A stretch of 64,000 nucleotides of DNA from Alcaligenaceae bacterium (GTDB lineage: Bacteria > Pseudomonadota > Gammaproteobacteria > Burkholderiales > Burkholderiaceae_B): the NCBI GenBank assembly GCA_030538235.1, contig JAUNUJ010000004.1, forward strand, positions 1 through 64,000, in the 5' to 3' direction. Position 1 is the stretch's first letter. Every line of letters starts with the position of its first letter. The translations under genes were made by a program, and so were the position numbers. The notes below the pieces were generated by a model that was not told the DNA's origin, did not search any database, and saw nothing but the letters and a program-made list of their open reading frames with translations. Below, piece after piece: positions 55,569 through 64,000 of this stretch.

Positions 55569-56618
55569 ATGAATAAAGCAGAAACTAGTTCAATAACTGA
55601 CTCTATCTACGGGTCACCTGCTCAGCCTTGGCGTTTATCGATCGCACCCATGTTGGATGTGACCGATAGGCATGCGCGTTTTTTCTATCGCTTATTGGCC
55701 CCCCAGGCCTTGCTTTATACTGAAATGGTCACTACCGGTGCCTTGATTTACGGTGATGTGCAACGTCATTTGCAATTCAATCAGGAAGAACATCCGGTGG
55801 CTTTACAGTTAGGCGGTAGTGAAACCACGGATTTAGCTCGCAGTGCGAAATTGGGCGAGCAGTGGGGCTACGATGAAATCAATCTGAATTGTGGTTGTCC
55901 TTCTGAGCGGGTCCAAAAGGGTGCCTTTGGCGCCTGCTTGATGGCGGAAGCCGATTTAGTCGCCGATTGCCTTAAGGCCATGCAAGATGCTGTGACTGTA
56001 CCGGTGACGGTGAAACATCGTCTTGGTCTTGATTACAGTGACGATTACGGTTTTGTCCGTGATTTTGTCGGTGCGGTGATGCACAAAAGTGATACCCGGG
56101 TCTTTATCGCTCACGCCCGTAATGCGGTTCTTAAGGGCCTATCACCAAAGGATAATCGCGAGATTCCACCCTTACGTTATGACTGGGTAGCACAGCTCAA
56201 AGAAGACTTTCCGGAGGCTTTATTTATTCTAAATGGTGGTTTAACTGAAGTCGCTCAGATGTATGAACAGGCGCAGAATTTTGCCGGTATTATGGTAGGT
56301 CGTGCCGCTTGGCATGAACCTTACCGCATCGGTGAAGTCAGTCGTTTGCTGTGGCCGGATGTAGTGCACCCTGAAATAGACGAGATTATTCAGAGCGTCT
56401 ATGAATACGCAGTACGGGAAAATGCCAAAGCGGTGCCTTTGCGATTTGTTTTTAAACCATTGCTCGGTTTATTCAATGGTCAAAAGGGGGCTCGTTTATG
56501 GCGCCGTACCTTATCAGATTCGCAGGCGCTCAATCAGCGTGATCCGGAATTGTTGCTTAGGACGTATGAAAATTTTAAATATCAGCTAAAAAGCAACACG
56601 GATTACTTAATTACTTGA
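55569..56618 (+). CDS. dusA: tRNA-dihydrouridine(20/20a) synthase DusA
   Basis: FMN enzyme reducing uridine 20/20a in the tRNA D-loop. 349 residues with a ~20-residue N-terminal extension. LSIAPMLDVTDRHARFFYRL, TEMVTTGALIYGD, the catalytic Cys in NLNCGCPSERVQKGAFGACL, VTVKHRLGLD and FILNGG with the DusA-type C-terminus are present. Starts 6 bases after the ClC gene stop, likely co-transcribed. Confidence 0.95.
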   Translation: MNKAETSSITDSIYGSPAQPWRLSIAPMLDVTDRHARFFYRLLAPQALLYTEMVTTGALIYGDVQRHLQFNQEEHPVALQLGGSETTDLARSAKLGEQWGYDEINLNCGCPSERVQKGAFGACLMAEADLVADCLKAMQDAVTVPVTVKHRLGLDYSDDYGFVRDFVGAVMHKSDTRVFIAHARNAVLKGLSPKDNREIPPLRYDWVAQLKEDFPEALFILNGGLTEVAQMYEQAQNFAGIMVGRAAWHEPYRIGEVSRLLWPDVVHPEIDEIIQSVYEYAVRENAKAVPLRFVFKPLLGLFNGQKGARLWRRTLSDSQALNQRDPELLLRTYENFKYQLKSNTDYLIT

Positions 56619-56974
56619 GTTGTAGTAATCACAAAAAAGGCATGAGTAGCGGTCATTATTGCGATTGCTAAGTTTTAAATATTGTCAACAATAGTCCGTG
56701 ATATTTTTTCGGGGCTTGCAATTTCCTAGGATTTGTCCTTTAATACTACATATTGATGTTCTAAAATGAAGTTAAACTACATGTAGTTATTTTAGAGCAT
56801 ATCAAGATCTCAGGTTTTTATTGAAAAACACGCCATAACGGCCTGTTTTTCAATAATATATAGCTTAACAACAGATTCTTTTTTAGATATTTACACTAAC
56901 AATTTATAGGTTTTTTGGCCTTGCTTGGCGCAGACGCGAAACAAATCCAAAAAGCCCACACTTAAGGGTTGTCC
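56619..56974 (+). promoter_or_regulatory. nrdA upstream region: promoter, two NrdR boxes and a structured leader
   Basis: A sigma70-like promoter (TTGCAA 56716-56721, 17-bp spacer, TTTAAT 56739-56744) is followed by two 16-bp sites resembling NrdR boxes at 56743-56758 and 56774-56789, each matching ~11 of 16 consensus positions, with centres 31 bp apart, the usual NrdR spacing. The leader then holds a hairpin with a 10-bp outer stem (56821-56830 with 56844-56853) and a second 10-bp stem with one G-U pair (56909-56918 with 56947-56956) shortly before the ATG. No protein gene is seen. Confidence 0.65.
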
Positions 56975-59266
56975 ATGAATACATCTTTATTGGTGACCAA
57001 GCGAGACGGTCGTCAAGAAGCGCTTGACCTCGACAAAATCCATCGTGTTTTAGACTGGGCTGCCCAGGGCTTGGATAATGTGTCAGTTTCTCAAGTAGAG
57101 CTACGCTCACAGATTCAGTTTTACGATGGCATTAAAACTGAACACATTCACGAAACAATTATTAAAGCCGCAGCTGATTTAATCTCTGAAGAAACCCCGG
57201 ATTATCAGTTTTTAGCTGCGCGCTTGGCTATTTTCCACCTACGCAAAAAAGCGTACGGTCAGTTCGAGCCTCCTAAGCTATATGAACAGGTTAAAAAACT
57301 TGTTGAAGCAGAACGCTACGATCGTCATTTACTAGAAGACTACAGCCAAGAGGAATTCAATCAGATGGATTCTTTTTTGGTTCATGACCGCGATTTGACT
57401 TTTGCTTATGCGGCAGTTAATCAGTTAGAGGGTAAGTATTTAGTACAAAACCGTGTGACCGGGGAAATCTTCGAAAGTCCACAGTTTTTATATATATTGG
57501 TCGCAGCTTGCTTGTTCTCAAAATATCCAAAAGAAACACGTCTACAGTACATCAAAGACTTCTATGATGCGATTTCTACCTTCAAGTTGTCTTTACCTAC
57601 ACCGATTATGGCCGGTGTTCGTACCCCGACGCGTCAGTTCAGCTCATGTGTTTTAATTGAGTGTGATGACAGCCTAGATTCCATTAATGCCACTAGCGCA
57701 GCCATTGTGCGTTATGTGTCTCAGCGGGCCGGTATCGGTATTAATGCCGGTCGTATACGCGCGGTTGGTAGTGCGATTCGTGGCGGTGAGGCCCAGCATA
57801 CCGGATGTATTCCGTTTTATAAGCATTTCCAGACAGCAGTTAAGTGTTGTTCTCAAGGCGGTGTGCGGGGTGGTGCAGCGACTTTGTTCTATCCGATGTG
57901 GCACTTGGAAGTCGAGTCTTTGCTAGTACTTAAAAATAATCGCGGGGTTGAAGAAAACCGTGTACGTCATATGGATTATGGTGTACAAATTAATCGCTTG
58001 CTTTATCAGCGTTTAATTAAAGGCGGTCATATCACTTTATTCTCGCCCTCTGATGTGCCGGGTTTATACGATGCTTTCTTTGCCGATCAGGACGAGTTTG
58101 AGCGTTTATACGTCCAGTATGAACAAGATGACTCAATTCGCAAACGCTCAATTAAGGCCGCCGATTTATTCTCCTTGATGATGCAGGAGCGTGCCGGTAC
58201 GGGTCGTATTTATATTCAAAACGTTGACCATTGTAATACTCACAGTCCGTTTGATCCGAGCGTAGCACCAGTACGTCAGTCCAACTTATGTCTTGAGATT
58301 GCGCTACCAACTAAGCCATTAGACGATATTAATGACGAAAAGGGTGAGATTGCTTTATGTACGCTATCTGCCTTTAATCTGGGTGCCATCGAATCGCTCG
58401 ACGAGTTAGAGCATTTATCTGATTTAATTGTACGTGCATTAGATGCCTTATTAGATTACCAAGATTATCCCATCAAGGCAGCTGAAATTGCTACCATGAA
58501 TCGTCGCACCTTGGGTGTGGGCGTGATTAACTTTGCCTATTACCTAGCCAAAAACGGTGCTCGTTACTCTGACGGTAGTGGCAATGGCTTAACTCATCGT
58601 ACCTTTGAAGCGATTCAGTATTATTTATTAAAAGCATCGATGAACTTATCCAAAGAGTTCGGACCTTGCTTAGCCTTTGATGAGACTACATACTCTCAAG
58701 GCATTTTACCTATTGATACCTACAAAAAGGATGTTGATGTTTTCTGCCAAGAGCCATTGCACTTGGATTGGGAAGCTTTACGTAGCGATATTCAAGAGTT
58801 TGGTTTACGCAACTCAACACTCACAGCGTTAATGCCATCTGAAACTTCTAGTCAGATCTCAAATGCGACTAACGGAATTGAGCCGCCACGTGGTTTGATC
58901 ACAGTAAAAGCCTCAAAAGACGGTGTCTTGCGTCAGGTGGTACCTGAGTATCGCCGCTTAAGACATCAGTACGAAACACTTTGGAATATGCCTTCCAATG
59001 ACGGTTACTTGCGTCTCGTCGGGATTATGCAAAAATTTGTCGATCAGGCCATTTCTGCTAATACAAACTATGACCCAACACGTTATTCTGGCGGTAGAGT
59101 GCCGATGAGCGAGTTATTAAAAGACTTGCTCAATGCCTATAAATACGGCTTAAAAACACTTTACTATCACAACACGCGCGATGGTGCTCAAGACGATCAG
59201 GGCGATCTTGTGAACTTAAGTAGTGCGGGTGAGGATGATTGCGAAAGCGGTGCTTGCAAGATCTAA
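56975..59266 (+). CDS. nrdA: Class Ia ribonucleotide reductase, alpha subunit
   Basis: Reduces ribonucleoside diphosphates with NrdB. 763 residues from ATG 56975 (AAGGG 6 bases before it; a TTG two codons earlier is rejected). N-terminal ATP cone (LLVTKRDGRQEALDLDKIHR), active-site region with the redox Cys in TRQFSSCVLIECDDSLDS, the NLCLEIALPTKPL segment, and the terminal CESGACKI with the thioredoxin-facing Cys pair. Length and sequence track E. coli NrdA (~761) closely. Confidence 0.97.
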   Translation: MNTSLLVTKRDGRQEALDLDKIHRVLDWAAQGLDNVSVSQVELRSQIQFYDGIKTEHIHETIIKAAADLISEETPDYQFLAARLAIFHLRKKAYGQFEPPKLYEQVKKLVEAERYDRHLLEDYSQEEFNQMDSFLVHDRDLTFAYAAVNQLEGKYLVQNRVTGEIFESPQFLYILVAACLFSKYPKETRLQYIKDFYDAISTFKLSLPTPIMAGVRTPTRQFSSCVLIECDDSLDSINATSAAIVRYVSQRAGIGINAGRIRAVGSAIRGGEAQHTGCIPFYKHFQTAVKCCSQGGVRGGAATLFYPMWHLEVESLLVLKNNRGVEENRVRHMDYGVQINRLLYQRLIKGGHITLFSPSDVPGLYDAFFADQDEFERLYVQYEQDDSIRKRSIKAADLFSLMMQERAGTGRIYIQNVDHCNTHSPFDPSVAPVRQSNLCLEIALPTKPLDDINDEKGEIALCTLSAFNLGAIESLDELEHLSDLIVRALDALLDYQDYPIKAAEIATMNRRTLGVGVINFAYYLAKNGARYSDGSGNGLTHRTFEAIQYYLLKASMNLSKEFGPCLAFDETTYSQGILPIDTYKKDVDVFCQEPLHLDWEALRSDIQEFGLRNSTLTALMPSETSSQISNATNGIEPPRGLITVKASKDGVLRQVVPEYRRLRHQYETLWNMPSNDGYLRLVGIMQKFVDQAISANTNYDPTRYSGGRVPMSELLKDLLNAYKYGLKTLYYHNTRDGAQDDQGDLVNLSSAGEDDCESGACKI

Positions 59267-59332
59267 TTATTTTTGGCGCTTAAGTTTTTTGATAATTTAA
59301 GCGCTTCACAACAGTTTTATTTTAGGGCTTTT

Positions 59333-60466
59333 ATGTTATACAGTACTTTTAATGAGACCCCCAACAATGCGCTCTTAGAGCCCATGTTTTTTGGTCAGAG
59401 CGTTAACGTAGCGCGTTACGACCAACAGAAATTCGAGGTATTTGAAAAGCTGATTGAAAAGCAGCTATCATTTTTCTGGCGCCCGGAAGAGGTTGATGTT
59501 TCTCAGGATAGAATTGATTATGCCAATTTGCCTGAGCATGAAAAACATATTTTTATTTCAAATTTAAAATACCAAACATTACTTGATTCAATTCAAGGTC
59601 GTAGTCCTAACGTGGCCTTATTACCGATTGTGTCCTTGCCTGAGCTAGAGACCTGGATTGAAACTTGGTCTTTCTCCGAAACCATTCACTCGCGTTCGTA
59701 CACACATATTATTCGTAATATTGTTAACGATCCGTCGATTGTCTTTGATGGCATCGTGACTAACGAGCATATTTTAGAGCGTGCGCGTGATATCTCTAAA
59801 TACTATGATGATCTGATTCGAACGGTTGCTCTGTATCAACTTTTAGGTGAGGGCACTCACACAATAAATGACAAAACCGAGGTGGTGAGTTTACGTGAAC
59901 TTAAGAAGAAACTCTACCTATGCCTAATGTCAGTTAATATTTTGGAAGCCATTCGTTTTTACGTGAGTTTTGCATGTTCTTTTGCTTTTGCTGAAAGAAA
60001 ACTAATGGAAGGCAACGCTAAAATTATTAAACTAATTGCTCGTGACGAGGCTTTGCACTTGGTCAGCACGCAACATATGCTTAATATCATGCGTAATGGT
60101 CAAGACGATCCCGAGATGGTTGAAATTGCTAAAGAGCTTGAACAAGAGTGTTTTGAAATGTTCAGAGACTCCGCCGAGCAAGAAAAAGAATGGGCCGGTT
60201 ATTTATTTAAAGACGGTTCCATGATTGGTCTTAACCGTGATATTTTATGCAAATACGTTGAGTACATCACCAACTCACGCATGGTTGCCGTTGGTCTAAA
60301 ACCGGCGTTTGAAGGCGCTAATCAGAACCCGATTCCATGGATTAACTCTTGGTTATCTTCTGATAACGTTCAAGTTGCTCCACAAGAAGTTGAAATCAGC
60401 TCATACCTGATCGGTCAAATTGATGCCGAAATTAACCCAGATGATTTATCTGGATTTGAGTTATGA
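59333..60466 (+). CDS. nrdB: Class Ia ribonucleotide reductase, beta subunit
   Basis: Diferric-tyrosyl radical subunit. 377 residues from ATG 59333 (TTTAGGG before it), equal to E. coli NrdB (376); the open frame begins earlier at a TTG (59273), but that part is not NrdB-like. [37 protein letters not shown] (iron ligand and Tyr region) and [20 protein letters not shown] (iron ligands) are present. The stop overlaps yfaE by 4 bases. Confidence 0.97.
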   Translation: MLYSTFNETPNNALLEPMFFGQSVNVARYDQQKFEVFEKLIEKQLSFFWRPEEVDVSQDRIDYANLPEHEKHIFISNLKYQTLLDSIQGRSPNVALLPIVSLPELETWIETWSFSETIHSRSYTHIIRNIVNDPSIVFDGIVTNEHILERARDISKYYDDLIRTVALYQLLGEGTHTINDKTEVVSLRELKKKLYLCLMSVNILEAIRFYVSFACSFAFAERKLMEGNAKIIKLIARDEALHLVSTQHMLNIMRNGQDDPEMVEIAKELEQECFEMFRDSAEQEKEWAGYLFKDGSMIGLNRDILCKYVEYITNSRMVAVGLKPAFEGANQNPIPWINSWLSSDNVQVAPQEVEISSYLIGQIDAEINPDDLSGFEL

Positions 60467-60783
60467 GTCGAGTATTTACCTGGGACGGTAGTTTTGAGTT
60501 ATTAAGTGGTGAAACTTTGCTTGAAGGCTTGGAACGCCAAGGCTACGAGGTTGAGTTTCAATGTCGTTCAGGCTATTGTGGTTCTTGTCGCACACGTTTG
60601 GTTGATGGTGCGGTTGAGTATTTGATAGAGCCTCTGGCCTATATTAATCCTGACGAGGTTTTGCCTTGTTGCTGTCGACCGGCACCCGAAGCTAGACTGG
60701 ATGTTGAAGTGATTGGTAATGCCAAAAAAGCTAAGCAAGAACCGAACGCAGATATCGAGCAGTATTTTGAAAAATTATTTTGA
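60463..60783 (+). CDS. yfaE: [2Fe-2S] ferredoxin YfaE, diferric-tyrosyl radical maintenance
   Basis: 106-residue plant-type ferredoxin that supplies electrons to regenerate the NrdB cofactor. Cluster ligands CRSGYCGSC plus a later CCC region (VLPCCCRP) are visible. Overlaps nrdB by 4 bases, forming the nrdA-nrdB-yfaE set of enterobacteria. Confidence 0.95.
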   Translation: MSRVFTWDGSFELLSGETLLEGLERQGYEVEFQCRSGYCGSCRTRLVDGAVEYLIEPLAYINPDEVLPCCCRPAPEARLDVEVIGNAKKAKQEPNADIEQYFEKLF

Positions 60784-60803
60784 TTTTTGAAAACTGCTAA
60801 GCA

Positions 60804-60842
60804 AAAACCCAAATGATTATAGTGATCATTTGGGTTTTATTT
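60804..60842. terminator. Bidirectional terminator between yfaE and the YihY gene
   Basis: A 14-bp perfect stem (60804-60817 with 60825-60838; AAAACCCAAATGAT arm) with a 7-nt loop, with A- and T-runs on both sides. It can end both convergent transcripts. Confidence 0.88.
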
Positions 60843-62127
60843 ATTTATAGATAGCGCTGATGGGCACCTCTTCGTCATCAAAGGTGCGCTCCAACACATG
60901 GCGAATTTGCTCATCTCGCAGCACATAATCCATATTTTTATCAAACAAGAAGCAATTCACCAAGGGTTTAATAGGATGACTATCATCGCAAACCAAAGCC
61001 CAAACTGATTCTCTGCTATCGGCACCTCGAATCACGTAGCCAAGTTCAGCCAAAGTTTCCAAAACATAACTAATATTGATATAGCTAGCTGGAATCAAAG
61101 CAATAAGTTGTGCTTCTGTGAGTCCTGGTTGCTGCAATTGCCTTTGATCATGCAAAACCCTTAAAATCTTTATGGCCAATAGCAAACGAGTCCCGGAGCG
61201 ACTGTCTTGAGCAATCACGCCGCGACGAATTTGCGGCATAAGAGAGACGATATAAGCGCCTAGTAACAATATCAGCCACGATAAATAAACCCAAATCAAA
61301 AAGATTGGCAAGATAGCAAAGGCCCCGTAAATCAGGGTGTAGGTAGGGAAATAGCTTAGATAGATCGTGAAACCGCTACGCATCAACTCAAAAATAATCG
61401 CAGTAAAAAAACCGCCGACCATGGCATCCCTGAATTTTATACGACGGTTAGGCACTATAAAATAAACCAGAGACATCAAAAATCCGGAAAATAAGACCGG
61501 CACGATAAAGCTTAAAAAACTTTTCAAAAACGAGAATCCAACCCCCATATTTTGTTGCAACACCATGGCACTGGCCCAGAGGCTTAGCGCAAGGGCAAAG
61601 GGGCCAATCGATAAAATAGCCCAAAACACTAAAATACGTTGAAAAATAGGGCGTGGCTTTTTGATCTGAAAAATCTGATTAAGCGCATCCTCGATAGTCA
61701 TCATTAACATAATTGATGTCACAAATAAGAAAATCGTACCCACAGCCGTTAAGCCCGAAGCAGCATCGGCAAAGGTGTTTAAATAGTCCAAAACCTGAAT
61801 GGAGATGGTTTCCGGAAAGAGGCTCTGAGTCAAAAACTGATCTAGGTAGTATTTAAAATCATTAAAAATCGGAAAAGCGGTAAACAGAGATAACACTACC
61901 GCAAGTAGCGGCACTGCTGAGGTAATTGAGGTATAGGAGAGACTAGCGGCCTTACTGGTTAAACCCTCATTAAGCAGTCTGGACACAGCAAGCATCAAGG
62001 CATCTTTGTAAAAACGCCAATCGCCTAAAGAATCCCGATGATTTTTAATAAATACACTGTCATCAGAAAAACTCACCTCAGGCACCGCTTTAGGTCGCTT
62101 TTTCTTTTCCATTCCTAATAAACTCAT
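60841..62127 (-). CDS. YihY/BrkB family inner-membrane protein
   Basis: 428 residues. A soluble N-terminus (~50), then the YihY/virulence-factor-BrkB membrane domain with about six helices (LTSKAASLSYTSITSAVPLL, YLSYFPTYTLIYGAFAILPI then FLIWVYLSWLILLLGAYI) and a ~120-residue C-terminal cytoplasmic part that resembles a winged-helix (AQLIALIPASYINISYVLE). The family was once mis-annotated as RNase BN; no enzymatic role is established. Confidence 0.9.
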   Translation of the reverse strand: MSLLGMEKKKRPKAVPEVSFSDDSVFIKNHRDSLGDWRFYKDALMLAVSRLLNEGLTSKAASLSYTSITSAVPLLAVVLSLFTAFPIFNDFKYYLDQFLTQSLFPETISIQVLDYLNTFADAASGLTAVGTIFLFVTSIMLMMTIEDALNQIFQIKKPRPIFQRILVFWAILSIGPFALALSLWASAMVLQQNMGVGFSFLKSFLSFIVPVLFSGFLMSLVYFIVPNRRIKFRDAMVGGFFTAIIFELMRSGFTIYLSYFPTYTLIYGAFAILPIFLIWVYLSWLILLLGAYIVSLMPQIRRGVIAQDSRSGTRLLLAIKILRVLHDQRQLQQPGLTEAQLIALIPASYINISYVLETLAELGYVIRGADSRESVWALVCDDSHPIKPLVNCFLFDKNMDYVLRDEQIRHVLERTFDDEEVPISAIYK

Positions 62128-62229
62128 GATCAGCTCTCAATTTTTTGTCATTCTTCAAGTAAATAGCGCTAGCTAAGCGCCCTTATCGCTCAGCCTTAAA
62201 AAATATAGCATACAATAGTTAGTTCGTTT

Positions 62230-62631
62230 ATGACAGTCTTAACGCTTATGCCTACGGTACCTTTAAACCCTCTTTATCGATATATTGCCTTTGCTGCCAC
62301 GGTCTTACTCATCGTCCTTTGTGTGCTCTGGGAGTGGGTGCTTGATCCGGTGGTGCCGGGTGGTACCTTGTTTGCCTTAAAGGCACTACCCCTAGTGTTT
62401 CCTCTCTATGGTTTATGGCGCGGTAATTTATATACTATGCAATGGACATCGATGCTAGTGTTACTCTATCTGATGGAGGGGGTCGTGCGTTGGTATACGG
62501 ATGGTACGATTTTTTCACGGCAATTAGCGATGGCAGAAGCCTTACTCGCCATGATCGTGTTTTACGCCTCTATCATGTATGTGCGTCCCGCCAAGCAGAT
62601 CGCTAAACAACGCAAAAAAGCTGGCAAATAA
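62230..62631 (+). CDS. DUF2069 family membrane protein
   Basis: 133 residues, four hydrophobic segments (YIAFAATVLLIVLCVLW, LKALPLVFPLYGLWRGNL, WTSMLVLLYLMEGVVRW, ALLAMIVFYASIMYV) and a basic C-terminal tail. The LPLVFPLYGLWRGNLYTMQW stretch is the DUF2069 pattern. Start at 62230 or at the ATG 62248. Function unknown; 19 bases before selO. Confidence 0.85.
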   Translation: MTVLTLMPTVPLNPLYRYIAFAATVLLIVLCVLWEWVLDPVVPGGTLFALKALPLVFPLYGLWRGNLYTMQWTSMLVLLYLMEGVVRWYTDGTIFSRQLAMAEALLAMIVFYASIMYVRPAKQIAKQRKKAGK

Positions 62632-62650
62632 AATCTAAACTTTAGTTACT

Positions 62651-64000
62651 ATGAAATCGCTCAATATCACTAACACCTTTGCTGAACTGTCACCTGAGTT
62701 TTATACCCGTCTCGAGATGCAGGGCTTAAAACACGAGGTCAAACTACTGAGTGTCAATCCACGAGTGGCAGAGCTTTTGGGGATTAGTCAGAAAACTTGG
62801 GAAAGTCAAGAGTTTTTAGAGATTATGTCCGGACAGACCGATTTACCGGGTGGTGTTACCTTGTCAGCTGTTTATAGTGGTCACCAGTTTGGTGTCTGGG
62901 CCGGTCAATTAGGTGATGGTCGTGCTCATTTATTAGGGGCGATTCAGACAGACACTGTAGATCATGCTTGGGAAATTCAGCTAAAAGGCGCCGGTTTGAC
63001 CCCGTATTCGCGTATGGGCGATGGTCGAGCGGTACTGCGTTCGAGCATCCGTGATTATTTAGCCAGTGCCGCCATGGATGGTTTAAATATTCCCACCACC
63101 TTGGCCCTGAGTATTACCATGTCAGAGGACCGCGTCCGCCGTGAACGGGTAGAAACAGCGGCCATTGTTGCACGCGTTGCGCCTAGTTTCGTGCGTTTCG
63201 GTTCGTTTCAACATTGGTACGCCAATCAACGACCGGACTTACTGCGTGAATTATTCGATTATGTTTGTGAGCATTTCTTTGCCGATCAATTAAAAAAAGA
63301 ATACCAAAACATTAAAGATAAGATACTGGATTTCTTATCAATTGTGACAAGAAAAACCGCGCATTTAATGGCTCATTGGCAAAGTGTGGGCTTTGTTCAT
63401 GGTGTCATGAATACAGATAATATGTCGGTGTTAGGACTTACTATTGATTATGGTCCTTATGGTTTTATGGAAAATTTTTATCCTAATTGGGTGATTAACC
63501 ATAGTGATCATGGCGGTCGTTATGCTTTTAGTCAACAGGTTAATGTTGCGCTCTGGAATCTGCATCAATTTGCCAATAGCTTTACGCTGCTCGGTCTTGA
63601 AGAAGATGATTTACGAGCGGTGCTGGATAACTACGCAGATTATTTTTACGATAAGTTTTTTGATATTCACGCCCAAAAACTCGGTGTTAAGGAATTAACT
63701 TCTGAGGATGACGAGCTTTTCAATGATTTTTGGACGCTGCTCGCTGAGCAGGCAGCGGATTTTACTTTGAGTTTTAGGCGTCTGGCTGATATTGATACGG
63801 ATGAAGAGCATTGGTTAAGCTTATTTAATCGTCCTGAACAGGCCAAAGCTTGGTTGACGCGTTATAAGCGCCGATTAGAACAAGACGCACTCTGCACAGC
63901 AGATCGTAAATCACTAATGAATCGTATCAATCCCCTGTATACCTTGCGAACTTATATGGCGCAAGAAGCAATTGATGATGCGCAAAATGGCTCAGCCGAA
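62651..64000 (+). CDS. selO: Protein adenylyltransferase SelO (3' end outside window)
   Basis: Pseudokinase that AMPylates Ser/Thr/Tyr of targets, involved in oxidative stress. 450 codons are visible with no stop. SELO features: SGQTDLPGGVTLSAVYSGHQ, FGVWAGQLGDGRAHLLGA, LKGAGLTPYSRMGDGRAVLR (inverted nucleotide-binding loop), HGVMNTDNMSVLGLTIDYGP with the catalytic Asp. The last ~40 residues, including the C-terminal Cys/Sec region, lie beyond the edge. Confidence 0.96.
   Translation, partial: MKSLNITNTFAELSPEFYTRLEMQGLKHEVKLLSVNPRVAELLGISQKTWESQEFLEIMSGQTDLPGGVTLSAVYSGHQFGVWAGQLGDGRAHLLGAIQTDTVDHAWEIQLKGAGLTPYSRMGDGRAVLRSSIRDYLASAAMDGLNIPTTLALSITMSEDRVRRERVETAAIVARVAPSFVRFGSFQHWYANQRPDLLRELFDYVCEHFFADQLKKEYQNIKDKILDFLSIVTRKTAHLMAHWQSVGFVHGVMNTDNMSVLGLTIDYGPYGFMENFYPNWVINHSDHGGRYAFSQQVNVALWNLHQFANSFTLLGLEEDDLRAVLDNYADYFYDKFFDIHAQKLGVKELTSEDDELFNDFWTLLAEQAADFTLSFRRLADIDTDEEHWLSLFNRPEQAKAWLTRYKRRLEQDALCTADRKSLMNRINPLYTLRTYMAQEAIDDAQNGSAE

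Noticed and set aside
1-64000. CRISPR arrays, prophage, insertion sequences, integrons, rRNA operons
   Set aside because: No regularly spaced repeats, transposase-like or phage-like frames, or rRNA sequences were recognised.

Overview
The window reads as a densely packed chromosomal segment of a betaproteobacterium, most likely a low-GC member of the Burkholderiales close to Alcaligenaceae (GC looks mid-40s percent by eye). The evidence is a long Lys/Ala-rich N-terminal extension on RpoD, the order leuC-leuD-leuB-asd-small ORF-truA, rph-rdgB-hemW, an acetoacetyl-CoA reductase, an APH-type homoserine kinase, a BPSS1780-family membrane protein and a single LolC/E permease. No prophage, insertion sequence, CRISPR array or toxin-antitoxin pair was seen; genus and species cannot be fixed from the sequence alone.

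Region by region: 1-4033 holds the 3' part of rpoD, its terminator and a YadG/YadH-type ABC exporter. 4034-4531 is a gene-poor gap. 4532-10252 is a minus-strand block, RpfE-like protein, recJ, a tiny lipoprotein, prfB with its programmed frameshift, and lysS. 10292-13094 carries lolC, lolD and a YjjV/TatD-type hydrolase. 13116-14628 (minus) has an acetoacetyl-CoA reductase and a beta-carbonic anhydrase. 14785-18795 has comEC, a PHP-domain nuclease and greB. 18866-19856 is a Fur-box-controlled siderophore-binding protein, followed by ppiD. 22163-26438 (minus) holds aqpZ and the gmk-rpoZ-spoT stringent-response block, with ung divergent from gmk.

27295-37123 is the main accessory region: a compact ten-gene Flp/Tad pilus locus (Flp-type pilin, TadG-like and TadE-like pseudopilins, an unrecognised exported protein, CpaB, secretin CpaC, an FHA-TadA fusion ATPase, TadB, TadC, DUF192). 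It has no tadZ, prepilin peptidase or TPR gene, and its FHA domain has lost the usual phosphothreonine-binding residues. An acyl-CoA dehydrogenase, a 94-residue orphan membrane protein and a complete tRNA-Val(GAC) transcription unit follow.

40067-64000 is mostly housekeeping: yicC and rph-rdgB-hemW, glnA, leuCDB, asd, a 67-residue protein where relatives often have fimV, truA, an M48 lipoprotein peptidase, a membrane protein, thrB, a ClcB-type channel, dusA, a gamma-like nrdA-nrdB-yfaE set behind two candidate NrdR boxes, a YihY protein, DUF2069, and the start of selO, cut by the window edge. Notable regulatory structure includes an intrinsic terminator for the M48 gene buried inside the truA coding sequence, a textbook tRNA promoter/terminator pair, and the Fur and NrdR sites. 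No wholly new system is evident; the unusual Tad locus is the best candidate for novelty.
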